A stretch of 64,000 nucleotides of DNA from Massilia sp. Mn16-1_5 (GTDB lineage Bacteria; Pseudomonadota; Gammaproteobacteria; Burkholderiales; Burkholderiaceae_D). How positions within the stretch are numbered: position 1 is the stretch's first letter; every line of letters begins with the position of its first letter. The position numbers and the translations under genes were made by a program. The stretch covers positions 1 through 64,000 of the forward strand of contig NZ_PPXQ01000023.1 in assembly GCF_004798585.1 (NCBI RefSeq), read 5' to 3'. The notes under the pieces are model-generated. The model ran no database searches and was not told the origin of the DNA. It was given only the letters and a program-made list of their open reading frames with translations. This document shows positions 16,823 to 27,500 of this stretch, piece by piece.

Positions 16823-19800
16823 TCGCCAAACTGATTCGCTGGTCGATCCTCAACCGCTTCCTGGTCCTGCTTGCCACAGTCGGGATCACGGCCTGGGGCA
16901 TCTACGCGCTGCAGCGTACGCCACTCGACGCGCTCCCCGACTTGTCCGACGTGCAGGTGATTATCCGCACCTCCTATCCGGGCCAGGCGCCGCAAATTGT
17001 CGAGAACCAGGTCACCTATCCGCTGACGACGACGATGCTGTCGGTACCCGGAGCGAAAACGGTACGCGGCTATTCCTTCTTTGGGGATTCCTTCGTCTAC
17101 ATCCTGTTCGAGGATGGGACTGACCCATACTGGGCGCGTTCGCGTGTACTGGAGTATTTGAATCAGGTGCAGTCGCGCCTGCCGCCGCAGGCAAAAACCG
17201 CGCTCGGGCCGGACGCCAGCGGGGTTGGCTGGGTGTACGAGTATGCCCTGGTCGACCGCAGCGGCAAGATGGACCTGTCGCAGCTGCGCGCGTTCCAGGA
17301 CTGGTTCCTCAAGTACGAGCTCAAGACGGTGCCGAATGTGTCGGAAGTAGCAAGCTTGGGCGGCATGGTTCGTCAATACCAGATTGTTCTCGATCCCGAC
17401 AAGCTGCGGGCCTACAACATCTCGCATAACGTCATTATCGATGCCGTGCAAAAGGCCAACCAGGAGGCTGGCGGCTCGGTGCTCGAGCTGGGCGAAGCCG
17501 AATACATGGTGCGTGCGAGCGGTTACCTGCAGTCGCTGGACGACTTCCGCAAGATTCCACTGACCACCTCGGCGGCGGGCGTTTCAGTCCGGCTGGGTGA
17601 CGTCGCGCGCATCCAACTGGGGCCGGAAATGCGGCGCGGCATCTCTGAACTGAACGGCGAAGGCGAGGTAGCCGGCGGCGTCATCGTCATGCGCTCCGGA
17701 AAAAATGCGCTGGAAACCATCGATGCGGTGAAAGCCAAGCTGGCGGACCTCAAGCCGAGCTTGCCACCCGGCGTGGAGATCGTGCCGGCCTACGACCGCT
17801 CGCACTTGATCAGGCGAGCGGTAGACAATCTGCGCGACAAGCTGGTCGAGGAATTCGTCGTCGTTGCGGTCGTGTGCGCAATCTTCCTTTTCCATTTGCG
17901 CTCCGCCCTGGTCGCGATTGTCACTTTGCCGATCGGTATTCTGGTTGCCTTCATCGTCATGCACTACCAAGGGGTTAACGCGAACATCATGTCGCTCGGC
18001 GGTATTGCGATCGCGGTGGGCGCCATGGTCGACGCCGCCGTAGTCATGATCGAGAACGCGCACAAACATATCGAAGCGTGGAATCACGCCCATCCGGGCG
18101 CAAAGCTGGAAGGAGAGGATCGCTGGCGGGTCATCGGAGACGCCGCAGCCGAAGTCGGCCCGGCGCTGTTCTTCTCGCTGCTGATCATCGTGCTGTCGTT
18201 CATTCCGGTGTTCACGCTCGAGGCGCAAGAAGGACGCCTGTTCTCGCCGCTTGCGTTCACGAAGACCTATTCGATGGCGGCTGCTGCAGGGCTGGCCGTG
18301 ACCTTGATCCCCGTATTGATGGGTTACCTGATCCGCGGGCGTATTCCCGAGGAACACAAGAATCCACTGAATCGCTTCCTGATCGCCGTCTACCGGCCCT
18401 TGCTCGATGGCGTGCTGCGCTTTCCAAAGGCGACCTTGGTCGCTGCCGGCGTGATTGCCGCCATCACCATCTGGCCGATGACCCGGCTCGGCGGAGAGTT
18501 CATGCCGCCTCTTGATGAAGGCGACCTTCTGTACATGCCTTCGGCCCTGCCAGGACTATCGGCGGGCAAGGTGTCGCAACTGCTCCAGCAGACGGACCGC
18601 CTAATCAAAACGGTACCGGAAGTGCAAAGCGTCTTCGGCAAGGCGGGACGGGCCGAGACGGCGACCGATCCTGCTCCACTCGAGATGTTCGAGACGACGA
18701 TCCAGTTCAAGCCAAGGGATCAATGGCGGCCGGGGATGACCACGGATAAGCTGGTGGAAGAACTGGACCGCGTAGTGAAAGTGCCTGGGCTTTCCAATAT
18801 CTGGGTACCGCCGATCCGGAACCGCATCGACATGCTCGCCACCGGCATCAAGAGTCCGGTCGGTGTCAAGGTGGCCGGTACCAGCCTGCAGGAGATCGAC
18901 CGCGTTGCCGCGGAAATTGAACGGATCGTCAAGACGGTCCCAGGCGTGTCTTCGGCACTTGCCGAACGCCTCAACGGCGGACGTTATATCGACGTCAATA
19001 TCAACCGTGACCAGGCAGCCCGGTACGGATTGAATATCGCCGATGTGCAGAGTGTCGTATCGGCCGCGATCGGGGGCGATAACATCGGCGAGACCGTCGA
19101 GGGCCTGCAGCGTTTCCCGATCAATGTCCGCTATCCGCGCGAAATCCGGGATTCAGTCGAAAACCTCCGCCAGTTGCCGGTTCTGACACCCCGCGGCGCA
19201 CAGATTCGCTTGGGAGATGTAGCGGCGATCCGCATCAATGACGGCCCGCCCATGCTCAGAAGCGAAAATGCACGGCTGTCCGGCTGGGTGTACGTGGACA
19301 TCCGGGGGCGGGACATGAACTCGGTAGTGCGGGACATGCAGCAGGCTGTTGCCAAGGAGGTCAAGCTGCGGCCTGGCTACTCGATTTCCTGGTCGGGTCA
19401 GTTCGAATACCTGGAACGCGCCAGCGCGAAGCTCAAGGTTGTCGTACCGGCGACGCTACTGGTGATCTTCGTCCTCCTGTACCTGACATTCAAGCGCTTT
19501 GACGAAGCCATCCTGATCATGGCCACCCTGCCGTTCGCGCTGGCCGGCGGCATCTGGCTGCTCTGGATCCTCGGGCATCACCTGTCGGTCGCCAGTGCGG
19601 TCGGCTTCATTGCGCTTGCCGGCGTGGCGGCCGAGTTCGGGGTGATCATGCTTCTCTACCTGAAGCACGCCTGGGAGGCACGCCTGGCCGCCGGCAAGTC
19701 GTCCGAGGCCGATTTGCTGGACGCCATTCGGGAAGGGGCGGTACAGCGCGTCCGGCCGAAGGCCATGACCGTGGCGGTGATCATCGCAGGTCTCGTACCC

Positions 19801-19995
19801 ATCATGATCGCGTCTGGTACCGGCTCGGAGATCATGCAACGTATCGCCGCGCCGATGGTTGGCGGCATGTTGTCCGCGCCATTGCTGTCGATGTTTGTGG
19901 TTCCAGCTGTCTACCAGTTGATGCGCCGTCGCGAGTTAAGAAAAGAAAACGCGGGGGAACCCACTCGCCGGGAGGCCAGTTATGAAACCACATGA
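16819..19995 (+). CDS. cusA: CusA-type HME-RND copper/silver efflux pump
   Basis: A 1058-residue inner-membrane proton antiporter that moves Cu(I)/Ag(I) from cytosol or periplasm into the CusC channel. The start ATG 16819 overlaps the cusB stop. TM1 (LIRWSILNRFLVLLATVG) and two large periplasmic loops are recognisable. The TM4 signature VGAMVDAAVVMIENAHKHIE is that of the copper/silver HME4 group rather than the zinc group. Met residues in the pore region (SNIWVPPIRNRIDMLATG) fit Cu(I) relay. It is the third gene of cusCBA. Confidence 0.94.
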   Translation: MIAKLIRWSILNRFLVLLATVGITAWGIYALQRTPLDALPDLSDVQVIIRTSYPGQAPQIVENQVTYPLTTTMLSVPGAKTVRGYSFFGDSFVYILFEDGTDPYWARSRVLEYLNQVQSRLPPQAKTALGPDASGVGWVYEYALVDRSGKMDLSQLRAFQDWFLKYELKTVPNVSEVASLGGMVRQYQIVLDPDKLRAYNISHNVIIDAVQKANQEAGGSVLELGEAEYMVRASGYLQSLDDFRKIPLTTSAAGVSVRLGDVARIQLGPEMRRGISELNGEGEVAGGVIVMRSGKNALETIDAVKAKLADLKPSLPPGVEIVPAYDRSHLIRRAVDNLRDKLVEEFVVVAVVCAIFLFHLRSALVAIVTLPIGILVAFIVMHYQGVNANIMSLGGIAIAVGAMVDAAVVMIENAHKHIEAWNHAHPGAKLEGEDRWRVIGDAAAEVGPALFFSLLIIVLSFIPVFTLEAQEGRLFSPLAFTKTYSMAAAAGLAVTLIPVLMGYLIRGRIPEEHKNPLNRFLIAVYRPLLDGVLRFPKATLVAAGVIAAITIWPMTRLGGEFMPPLDEGDLLYMPSALPGLSAGKVSQLLQQTDRLIKTVPEVQSVFGKAGRAETATDPAPLEMFETTIQFKPRDQWRPGMTTDKLVEELDRVVKVPGLSNIWVPPIRNRIDMLATGIKSPVGVKVAGTSLQEIDRVAAEIERIVKTVPGVSSALAERLNGGRYIDVNINRDQAARYGLNIADVQSVVSAAIGGDNIGETVEGLQRFPINVRYPREIRDSVENLRQLPVLTPRGAQIRLGDVAAIRINDGPPMLRSENARLSGWVYVDIRGRDMNSVVRDMQQAVAKEVKLRPGYSISWSGQFEYLERASAKLKVVVPATLLVIFVLLYLTFKRFDEAILIMATLPFALAGGIWLLWILGHHLSVASAVGFIALAGVAAEFGVIMLLYLKHAWEARLAAGKSSEADLLDAIREGAVQRVRPKAMTVAVIIAGLVPIMIASGTGSEIMQRIAAPMVGGMLSAPLLSMFVVPAVYQLMRRRELRKENAGEPTRREASYETT

Positions 19996-20117
19996 GGTAG
20001 CACTGCAGGGTGGTTCAAGGGCCGCGCTATCGGCAGCGCCAGTGCCCAGGGGATCAACGCTCTGTCGCAGCCATGTTCTGCCGAGTCCAATTTTCGCAGT
20101 CGTTCAAGGAGTCAATC

Positions 20118-20378
20118 ATGAAGAAGTTTCTTGTCACCCTGGTCAGCGCACTGTCATTTGCTGCCACTCTGCCGGCGTTCGCTGGTCCCGATTGGCAAAT
20201 CATCGAGCACGGACGCAAAGTCAAGGCAGAGCGCATGCGGCAGGAACAAGCTCGGCGCGCCCAGGAAAACCCGCAGAAAAACTCGCAACAGTCAGGTAAC
20301 CAAACCAGCAAGGAACAAATGATAAAGAAGTGTAAGGAAATGATGAGCAAGTCAAAAGCGCAGCCTGAGCGTCAATGA
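20118..20378 (+). CDS. Small secreted basic protein after cusA
   Basis: An 86-residue protein with AAGGAG before ATG 20118. A signal peptide (cleavage near PAFAGPDW) precedes a short Lys/Arg/Gln-rich chain with a lone Cys and Met residues (MIKKCKEMMSKS). No domain is recognised. It follows cusA by about 120 bp and precedes a CusF-like gene, so it is likely part of the cus transcript. Function unknown. Confidence 0.6.
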   Translation: MKKFLVTLVSALSFAATLPAFAGPDWQIIEHGRKVKAERMRQEQARRAQENPQKNSQQSGNQTSKEQMIKKCKEMMSKSKAQPERQ

Positions 20379-20461
20379 ACAGGTCGCCTGAATTTCGTCG
20401 CAACAGCGTGCCGCTCCATCGGGAACGCACGCCTTTATTTACCACTGTAAGGAGAAATCTC

Positions 20462-20911
20462 ATGAAACGCTTTGCCCAACTGGCTTTTATTTCTGCACTG
20501 TCAATCTCAGGGACCGCGTTCGCCCAGTCGGGCGATATGAAGGGTATGGAGATGAAAAATGGTTGTATGGACATGAAGGATATGAAAGGCATGGACATGA
20601 AGGATATGAAAAACATGAACATGCAGGAATGTAAGAACATGATGAAGGAGCGCACTGCCGACAGCAAAGCTCAGGGCGCGCACAAGCAAGGCACTGTGCA
20701 CAAGACATCAGCCATGGTCAAGGCGGTGGATCCGGTTAACAGCAAGGTGACACTTGACCATGACCAGGTAAAGACCCTGAATTGGCCTGCAATGACGATG
20801 ACTTTCGGCGTCAAGGAGAAGTCCTTGCTCGACAAGCTTGCAGTCGGCAAGAAAGTCAACGTTGAATTCACCCAGCAAGGATCGAACTACGTCGTTTCAG
20901 CCGTCAAATAA
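20462..20911 (+). CDS. Met-rich CusF-like periplasmic copper-binding protein
   Basis: A 149-residue protein, AAGGAGAAATCT before ATG 20462. After a signal peptide (cleavage near AFAQ) comes a Met/Lys/Asp repeat (about residues 23-55, units like MKDMKGMD) with two Cys, then a complete CusF barrel with WPAMTMTF and an upstream His (LDHDQ). Met-rich segments bind Cu(I) loosely, so the protein joins a buffer to a chaperone domain. It closes the cus gene group. Confidence 0.85.
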   Translation: MKRFAQLAFISALSISGTAFAQSGDMKGMEMKNGCMDMKDMKGMDMKDMKNMNMQECKNMMKERTADSKAQGAHKQGTVHKTSAMVKAVDPVNSKVTLDHDQVKTLNWPAMTMTFGVKEKSLLDKLAVGKKVNVEFTQQGSNYVVSAVK

Positions 20912-20984
20912 ATAGGCACACGGGTTTCAGCTCGTGCTCGATTCGTCAGCACAGTGACAAACTGGGTAGCAACGCTTGCGGGTA

Positions 20985-21830
20985 TGCCCAGCGTTGCTGT
21001 GCTAGCAGCTGCGCCGTCATTGTCGGTTGTACCGACCAGCAAACCACACGGCGCGAGTACAGGTCGAGGACGACAACGAGAAAAGCTAGCCTTCGCCAGT
21101 CCAGACGTTAGTAAAGTACGCTACCCGTTTCTGGTTCGGGCCAGTCGCCTCAACCTGCCGATCCAGCAGGTTGAGGCGCAATTGCGTGGACTGTCGAACC
21201 GGGTTGCCCTGGTGCGAGACACGCTTCTGATGCCCCTTGATGCCTGCTGCTTTTATCAATCGGGCTACGGTTCTTACTGCAGACAATGCCAGCATCGATA
21301 AGGTCTCGCACTACGCGCGGCGAACCATATCTTCCATCGCCGGCTTCGTGGCTGTGCTTGATTGCCTTGAGGGAGCTGGGCATTCTCACCTACATGTGCG
21401 CTTGGGCGCCTGCCGAGCCAGTCGTAAAAGCCACTGCTCGATACGCCAAGCAGACGCACATCGTTCGGGTTGGCCAGATGGTCCGATATCTGGCGACGAA
21501 GCCGTACTTCACTTGAGGTCGGCTGCGAAGCAGCCGAGCGCCTTTTTTAACATGTCGCGCTCCGTCTTGACCTTCGCCAGCTGGTGCCGCATGCGCTCAT
21601 ATTCCTAGGGCGATACCTTCTCGCACCCGACTGCGACCTCTACATTGAAGTTGGCATCTCACCACGGTCCGAGCATCTTGGCACCAAAGCCGAGGTCGCG
21701 GGCTATCGCCGCATTGCTCGCGCCAGGCCGGCCCATCACCTTGACCGCCTCGGGCTTGAGCTCTTCTGAGAACAACCGTCTGTCACGTGCCATGTAATAC
21801 CTCTGATAGGAACATCATACCTATCGAAAG
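20985..21830 (-). mobile_element. Decayed IS3-family element (orfA and orfB remnants)
   Basis: On the minus strand, orfA begins at ATG 21793 (MARDRRLFSEELKPEAVKVM) and stops after about 45 codons. Downstream, in shifting frames, are orfB pieces: a start-like LGVSSSGFYDWLGR (about 21450), GDGRYGSPRVVRDL (about 21350), VARLIKAAGIKGHQKR (about 21270), and the DDE region FTNVWTGEG / LVVVLDLYSRRVV (about 21110-21030). Several frameshifts and stops make it non-functional. Exact ends and terminal repeats could not be set. Confidence 0.75.
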
Positions 21831-21844
21831 TGCCCGTCGCGGCT

Positions 21845-21975
21845 GCGGAAGGCCACTATCCGGGTTTCCGATAGTTATTGCCAGTTGTAGGTGGAGAATC
21901 CAGCAATCCAATTTTTCGTAATAGCGAATCGTCGCGGCTTGCGTTTGCACCGCCGTAGATTGCTGCCCTTTTGGA
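21845..21975 (-). pseudogene. Remnant of a MerR-family regulator
   Basis: Minus-strand codons read AATIRYYEK and, after a one-base frameshift, IGLLDSPPTTGNNYR then a stop. This is the conserved helix-turn-helix/wing start of MerR regulators. The rest of the gene is gone. It lies directly beside the intact MerR-type promoter at 21994-22024 and was probably its original regulator. Confidence 0.6.
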
Positions 21976-21993
21976 AAATTGCGTGACATATGC

Positions 21994-22024
21994 TTGACAT
22001 TGAAGTTGCTTCAGGGCTTATAAA
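21994..22024 (+). promoter_or_regulatory. PbrR/CadR-type promoter of the second czcCBA-like operon
   Basis: TTGACA (21994-21999), 19-bp spacer, TATAAA (22019-22024). The spacer holds TTGCTTCAGGG, a half-site nearly identical to those at the pbrA and pbrT promoters. It lies 30 bp before the operon. The neighbouring regulator gene is a remnant. Confidence 0.75.
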
Positions 22025-22054
22025 GTTCATTTACCAATTAGTCAAACCTATCCA

Positions 22055-23305
22055 ATGATGCGCACCAAGATTAACTTCTGTGTCACCGCGGCATTACTGG
22101 CCATGTGTGCAGCGGCAGGATCCGCTTCCGCCCAAGCCACTGCGCTGACGCTTGCCGAAGCCGTTGCGAGAGCTCGCGTCCAAGCACCGCAACTGCAGAG
22201 CGCTGATGCAGCACTACGCGCTGCGGACGCCAATGTAACGATGTCTGGCCTGCGGCCGAACCCGACACTTTCAATGGAAGCTGAAAATGTGATGGGATCG
22301 GGGCGCTATTCCGGCTTCGGAGCGGGAGAGAAGACAGTTTCGCTGTCGATGCCCTTGGAATTAGGCGGCAAGCGGGCCGCAAGACTACGCGTGGCACAGG
22401 CCGAGCGTGCTGTTGCCGGCGTTGGCGCGCGCTCCACTGAAGCAGAACTTACCCTCCAGATCACCGAGGCATTTGTTACCGTCGCCGCCAGTGAGCACTA
22501 CGTTGCGATCGCAAAAGCCAGTCAAGAACTGGCCGAGCGCGCGCATCACGTGGCACGTGAGCGGGTACGAGCTGGAAAAGCCTCTCCCATCGAAGAACAA
22601 CGGGCGGACGTTCTACGAATCAATTCGCAGGTTCGCCTGGGCAAAGCGATACGTGCCGCCGAGCTGGCACAGAAAACGATCGCGCGACTGACGGGTGTGT
22701 CGATGCCACTCGCAATCGTGTCTTCTTGGTTCGAGCGGATCGAAGGCAATGAGGCGATGCCACCAGCTGGGCAGAAGCTGGCGATCGCCACAGCTGAGGC
22801 GGAACTAGCTGCTGCAGAGGCTCGCGTTGACGCGGCCAGGCGCGACCGGACACCGGACATAACGCTGACTGCCGGCATGCGGAAGTATGGCGAAACATCC
22901 GACAAGGCAGCTGTTTTAGGCCTGTCGGTCCCGCTGCCATTGTTCAATCAGGGCAGCGCCGCACTTGCGCGGTCCCGAGCGGAATTTGATCGCGCCGCCG
23001 CTATGCGCCGTGCCGTCGTACTGGAAGTCGAGCAGTCGACCGCGCGCGCAGAAACTGAGGTGGCCGACGCACTGGCGGCTGCGCAGGCGGCCAATGGCCC
23101 CGCGCTCGCAGCCGCGGAAGAGGCGGCACGTATCGCGAGGATCGGCTATGTCGAGGGGAAGTTCCCGCAACTCGAATTGATCGAGGCCGAACGCTCATTG
23201 GCCGAGACGCGCGAGAGCGCGGTCGATGCGCTCGCAGCACTTCATACAGCACGAGCGCGCCTGGCTCGGCTACAAGGTTCCAACTCTCCAATTTACAAGG
23301 ATTGA
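22055..23305 (+). CDS. CzcC-like outer-membrane efflux protein (second czc operon)
   Basis: A 416-residue TolC-family protein with a signal peptide (cleavage near ASAQATALT) and two efflux repeats with long helices. ATG 22055 or the adjacent ATG 22058 may be used; no strong ribosome site is visible. It is the first gene after the PbrR-type promoter and is followed three bases later by the adaptor gene. It should form the exit channel for a divalent-cation pump. Confidence 0.85.
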   Translation: MMRTKINFCVTAALLAMCAAAGSASAQATALTLAEAVARARVQAPQLQSADAALRAADANVTMSGLRPNPTLSMEAENVMGSGRYSGFGAGEKTVSLSMPLELGGKRAARLRVAQAERAVAGVGARSTEAELTLQITEAFVTVAASEHYVAIAKASQELAERAHHVARERVRAGKASPIEEQRADVLRINSQVRLGKAIRAAELAQKTIARLTGVSMPLAIVSSWFERIEGNEAMPPAGQKLAIATAEAELAAAEARVDAARRDRTPDITLTAGMRKYGETSDKAAVLGLSVPLPLFNQGSAALARSRAEFDRAAAMRRAVVLEVEQSTARAETEVADALAAAQAANGPALAAAEEAARIARIGYVEGKFPQLELIEAERSLAETRESAVDALAALHTARARLARLQGSNSPIYKD

Positions 23306-23308
23306 CCC

Positions 23309-24541
23309 ATGCAAGCGGTATTCCGATCGGGCCTGTGTGCCGCGATGATCCTCTTGAGCGCATGCTCGCCCAAGTCAGAGACGGCCAATTCTAAAGAAGC
23401 TGCCGAACACGGCGAGCAAACCTCGAATGCCAAAGGTAAACAGGCCGAAAAGGCCGAGAAAGGCGAATCCAAAGGCGAGGCCGGGGAGCATCGCGAAGCT
23501 TCGGAGAAGGAAGGCAAGGAAGACTTTGTCACGCTTTCAGACCAGCAAATCAAAGCTGCGGGAATCGAGGTCATGCCGGTTCGGCAAGCATTCGCCGGAG
23601 CGGTCGAGGCGCCGGCAGTCATCGCGGTGGACCCGAAACATGCTGCCGTCGTTTCGAGCGCTGTAGGCGGCCGGGTAGTCGAGATCCGGCGCAACCTTGG
23701 CGACCCGGTCGCTCGTGGCGACGTGCTTGCCGTCCTCGAAAGCCGTGACATCGCCCAGCTCAGGGCCGACATTGAAATCGCCAGGCGGCAGTACGAACTG
23801 TCGCAGGCCACCTTCGCACGCGAAGAACGCCTGTTTGGCGAAAAAGTCACCTCGCGCCAGGAATTCGAAATTGCGCGCAATGCCGCGCAAGAAGCGAGCA
23901 CCCGTCTTCGTTTGGCCGAGCAACAACTGGCCGCCGCCGGGGCAACAGGCGGAGGACAGCTCAATCGGCTGATGCTACGCTCGCCGATCAAGGGCAATGT
24001 CACGGCACGGCAGATCGCCCTGGGCGACGTCGTCGCTCCGGACGCACACCTTTTCGAGGTTGCGGACCTTGACGAACTGGCCGTCGAGCTTTCGTTATCG
24101 CCAAACGACGCAGCGCGCGTCGTCGTTGGTACGGCGGTTGATGTGTCGACCGACGGCCGAACCGGTGCCGGCCGCATCACCCATGTGTCGCGTGTCCTCG
24201 ATCCCGCTACCCGCCAGGTACGAGCCATTGCACGGCTGGCGAATGGACAGGGAAGCTGGCGCGTCGGCGAAACGGTCAGGGCCTCGATCGCGCTCGAGGG
24301 CGGTGCCGGCGGCCCCCAGCTCGCCATTCCACGGACGGCTGTGCAGACTGTGGAGGACAAGCCCAGCGTATTCGTGCGGGAGAAAGAAGGGTTCGCGATC
24401 AAGCAGGTCGTCCTCGGCGGCAATGCGGCCGGTTACGTCAAGGTGATGTCGGGCCTCGCAGGTAACGAACAGATTGCGGTCAGCAATACCTATGTGCTGA
24501 AGGCGGAACATGGCAAAGGGGAGGCAGGAGACGATGACTGA
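23309..24541 (+). CDS. CzcB-like RND adaptor lipoprotein (second czc operon)
   Basis: A 410-residue periplasmic adaptor with a lipobox (ILLSACSPK) and a charged Glu/Lys/Ala-rich linker (about 25-70), followed by the biotinyl-lipoyl and hairpin domains (PALKAGD-like core around GGRVVEIRRNLGDPV, coiled coil 145-200). AAGGA lies before ATG 23309. It links the CzcC-like channel to the CzcA-like pump encoded on either side. The linker lacks the His richness of many CzcB proteins. Confidence 0.87.
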   Translation: MQAVFRSGLCAAMILLSACSPKSETANSKEAAEHGEQTSNAKGKQAEKAEKGESKGEAGEHREASEKEGKEDFVTLSDQQIKAAGIEVMPVRQAFAGAVEAPAVIAVDPKHAAVVSSAVGGRVVEIRRNLGDPVARGDVLAVLESRDIAQLRADIEIARRQYELSQATFAREERLFGEKVTSRQEFEIARNAAQEASTRLRLAEQQLAAAGATGGGQLNRLMLRSPIKGNVTARQIALGDVVAPDAHLFEVADLDELAVELSLSPNDAARVVVGTAVDVSTDGRTGAGRITHVSRVLDPATRQVRAIARLANGQGSWRVGETVRASIALEGGAGGPQLAIPRTAVQTVEDKPSVFVREKEGFAIKQVVLGGNAAGYVKVMSGLAGNEQIAVSNTYVLKAEHGKGEAGDDD

Positions 24542-24577
24542 TTTCCTCATTCAATGCCTGCTGGAGGACACCCACGC

Positions 24578-27500
24578 ATGATCGCTCGCATTGTCAATTT
24601 CTCTGTTGCGCTGCGCTGGCACGTCCTCATCGCAACGATCCTACTGTCGATCCTCGGGGCATTGGCGCTGACCCGTCTGCCCATCGACGCAGTCCCCGAC
24701 ATCACCAATACCCAGGTACAGATTAATGTTGTCGCACCTGCGCTCGCGCCCGCTGACGTCGAGCGACAGGTCACCTATCCTATCGAAACCGCGTTCGCCG
24801 GCATCCCGGGCCTGGAATCGACCCGCTCGCTGACCAGGCACGGCTTTGCGCAGGTAACGACAGTCTTCAAGGATGGCACGGATATCTATTTTGCGCGCCA
24901 GCAGGTGGCTGAACGGCTGCGCGCAGTCGAGCGTTCGCTGCCGCCAGGCGCTACCGCAAGCCTCGGGCCGATTGCGACCGGTCTCGGCGACGTCTATATG
25001 TGGACGGTGGAATTCGCATCTAAACCAACTCCTAAGACTGGTCCGGCGGCTGGGCTTCAGGCCGATGGCAGCTATGTCACCCCCGAAGGCGAAGTGCTGC
25101 GTAGTGCTGCAGAAAAAGCCACTTACTTACGCACGGTGCAGGACTGGGTCGTTGCGCCACAGCTCAAGAACACTGAAGGACTGGCGGGCGTCGACGTCAT
25201 CGGGGGGTACGTCAAGCAGTACGTGGTTACGCCGGACCCGCAGCGTCTCGCGGCTCTGGGAATCAGCTTGACAATGCTGGGCGAGGCGCTCGAACGCAAT
25301 AATACGAGTGCCGGCGCCGGTGTCGTCGTTCAGAACGGGGAAGCACTCACTGTCAAGGCCGACGCACGCATCACGTCGGCCGAGGAATTGGCGAAGACCG
25401 TCATTACCACCCGTAGCGGCACGCCAGTGCTTGTCTCCCACGTCGCTACCGTCGGCCTGGGACAGGAAGTACGCTTCGGATCTGCATCCGAAGGCGGGCA
25501 GGAGGTCGTCGTGGGTACCGCCGTGATGCGTATCGGCGAAAATAGCCGAACGGTTGCCGCAGCGGTCGATGTTCGCCTGAAAGAAATCGCACGCTCCTTG
25601 CCACCAGACCTGCTGATCCGACCGGTGCTCGACCGCACCCGGCTGGTGGATGCCACCATCAAGACCGTGGCAACCAACCTCACCGAAGGTGCGCTCCTGG
25701 TAATTGCCGTCCTGTTCGCGCTCCTCGGAAACCTGCGCGCAGCACTGATCGCCGCTGCGGTCATCCCGGTCACCATGCTTCTGACCTCGGCTGGCATGCT
25801 CGAGGCAGGGCTCTCGGCGAACCTGATGAGCCTGGGCGCGCTCGACTTCGGCCTCATCGTCGATGGCGCGGTGATCATCGTGGAAAATGCATTGCGTCGC
25901 ATTGCGGAACGCCAGCATGCTACCGGGAGGATATTGACCAAGGCGGAGCGTCTCGATACCGTTGCTGCTGCCGCCCGCGAGATGATCCGGCCGAGCGTCT
26001 ATGGCCAGGCGATCATCATTCTCGTCTACGTGCCGCTGTTGACGTTCCAGGGCGTCGAAGGCCGTATGTTCGCACCGATGGCGGTAACGGTAATCCTTGC
26101 ATTGGTCTTCGCTTTCGTCCTCTCGCTCACCTTCGTGCCTGCCGCGATTGCGCTCTGGCTGTCGCGCCATGTCGATGAAAAGGAAAACAGGCTGGTGAAG
26201 GCCGTGTCGTCGTCGTACGCGCCGTGGCTGGACCGTGCGCTCGCAAGGCCTAAGCTGACAGGCGTGCTAGCGACCGTTGGTTTCGCGGGCGCCATCGGCC
26301 TGTTCACGACGCTCGGCCAGGAGTTTCTCCCGACGCTCGATGAGAAGGATGTGTTGTTGCAGGTGGCCCGCATTCCCGGTACGTCCCTGGACCAGAGCCA
26401 GGCCATGCAGTTTGCAGTTGAGAAGGCTGTCGGGAACTTACCCGAGGTGAAGCTCGTGTTTTCGAGAACCGGTACAGCTGAACTGGCCGCCGACCCGATG
26501 CCGCCGAACATCACGGACACCTTTGTCATCGTCAAGGATCGCTCGGAGTGGCCTGAACCCGGGATGAGCAAGGCTGAGCTCGTCGAAAAGATCGAGAAAG
26601 CGGTCGCAAGCATCCCAGGTCAGAACTATGAGCTGACCCAGCCCATCCAGATGCGCTTCAACGAGCTCTTGGCCGGCGTGCGGGGCGACATCGCTGTGAA
26701 GGTTTATGGCGACGATTTCGACACAATGCTTCGCACCGCAGAGCAGGTCGCGGCGAAGCTGCGTGCCGTCAAAGGCGCTGAAGATGTAAGGGTAGAGCAA
26801 GTGCAAGGGCTTCCGCTACTCGATGTGCGTCTTGATCGCGACGCCATGGCCCGGGTCGGGCTGACCGCCCAGGATGTGCATGACACGCTCGCTACAGCCG
26901 TGGCGGGCCGCGAGGCCGGCTCGATTTACGAAGGGGACAGGCGCTTTGACGTCGTCGTAAAACTGGACGAAAAGACCCGGAACGACGTACAAGCCTTGCG
27001 CCTGCTGCCTGTGCTGACGCCGGGAGGCAGTTTCGTACCCCTCGGATCGGTGGCGACGCTGGAGACGTCCAAGGGGCCGAACCAGATCAGCCGGGAAAAC
27101 GGCAAGCGCCGTGTGGTCGTCCAGGCAAACGTGCGCGGTCGTGATATCGCAGGCGTGGTCAGCGACGCGCGGGCCGTCATTAACGCGGACGTCCGGGTGC
27201 CGGCGGGTGTATGGCTCGCCTGGGGAGGGCAGTTCGAAAACCTCGAGCGCGCGCGAATGCGCCTGGCGGTCGTGGTACCGGCCTGTTTCGCACTCATCGT
27301 CGTGTTGCTGTACTCGGCCGTCGGCTCCTGGCGCGCCGCAGCGGTGGTCTTCACCGGCGTTCCCCTGGCCCTGATCGGCGGCATCGCGGCGCTATGGCTG
27401 CGCGGCTTGCCGTTCTCCATTTCGGCCGCCGTCGGATTCATCGCGCTGTCCGGCGTCGCGGTCCTCAACGGACTGGTGATGGTTGGTTCTATCGACGACC

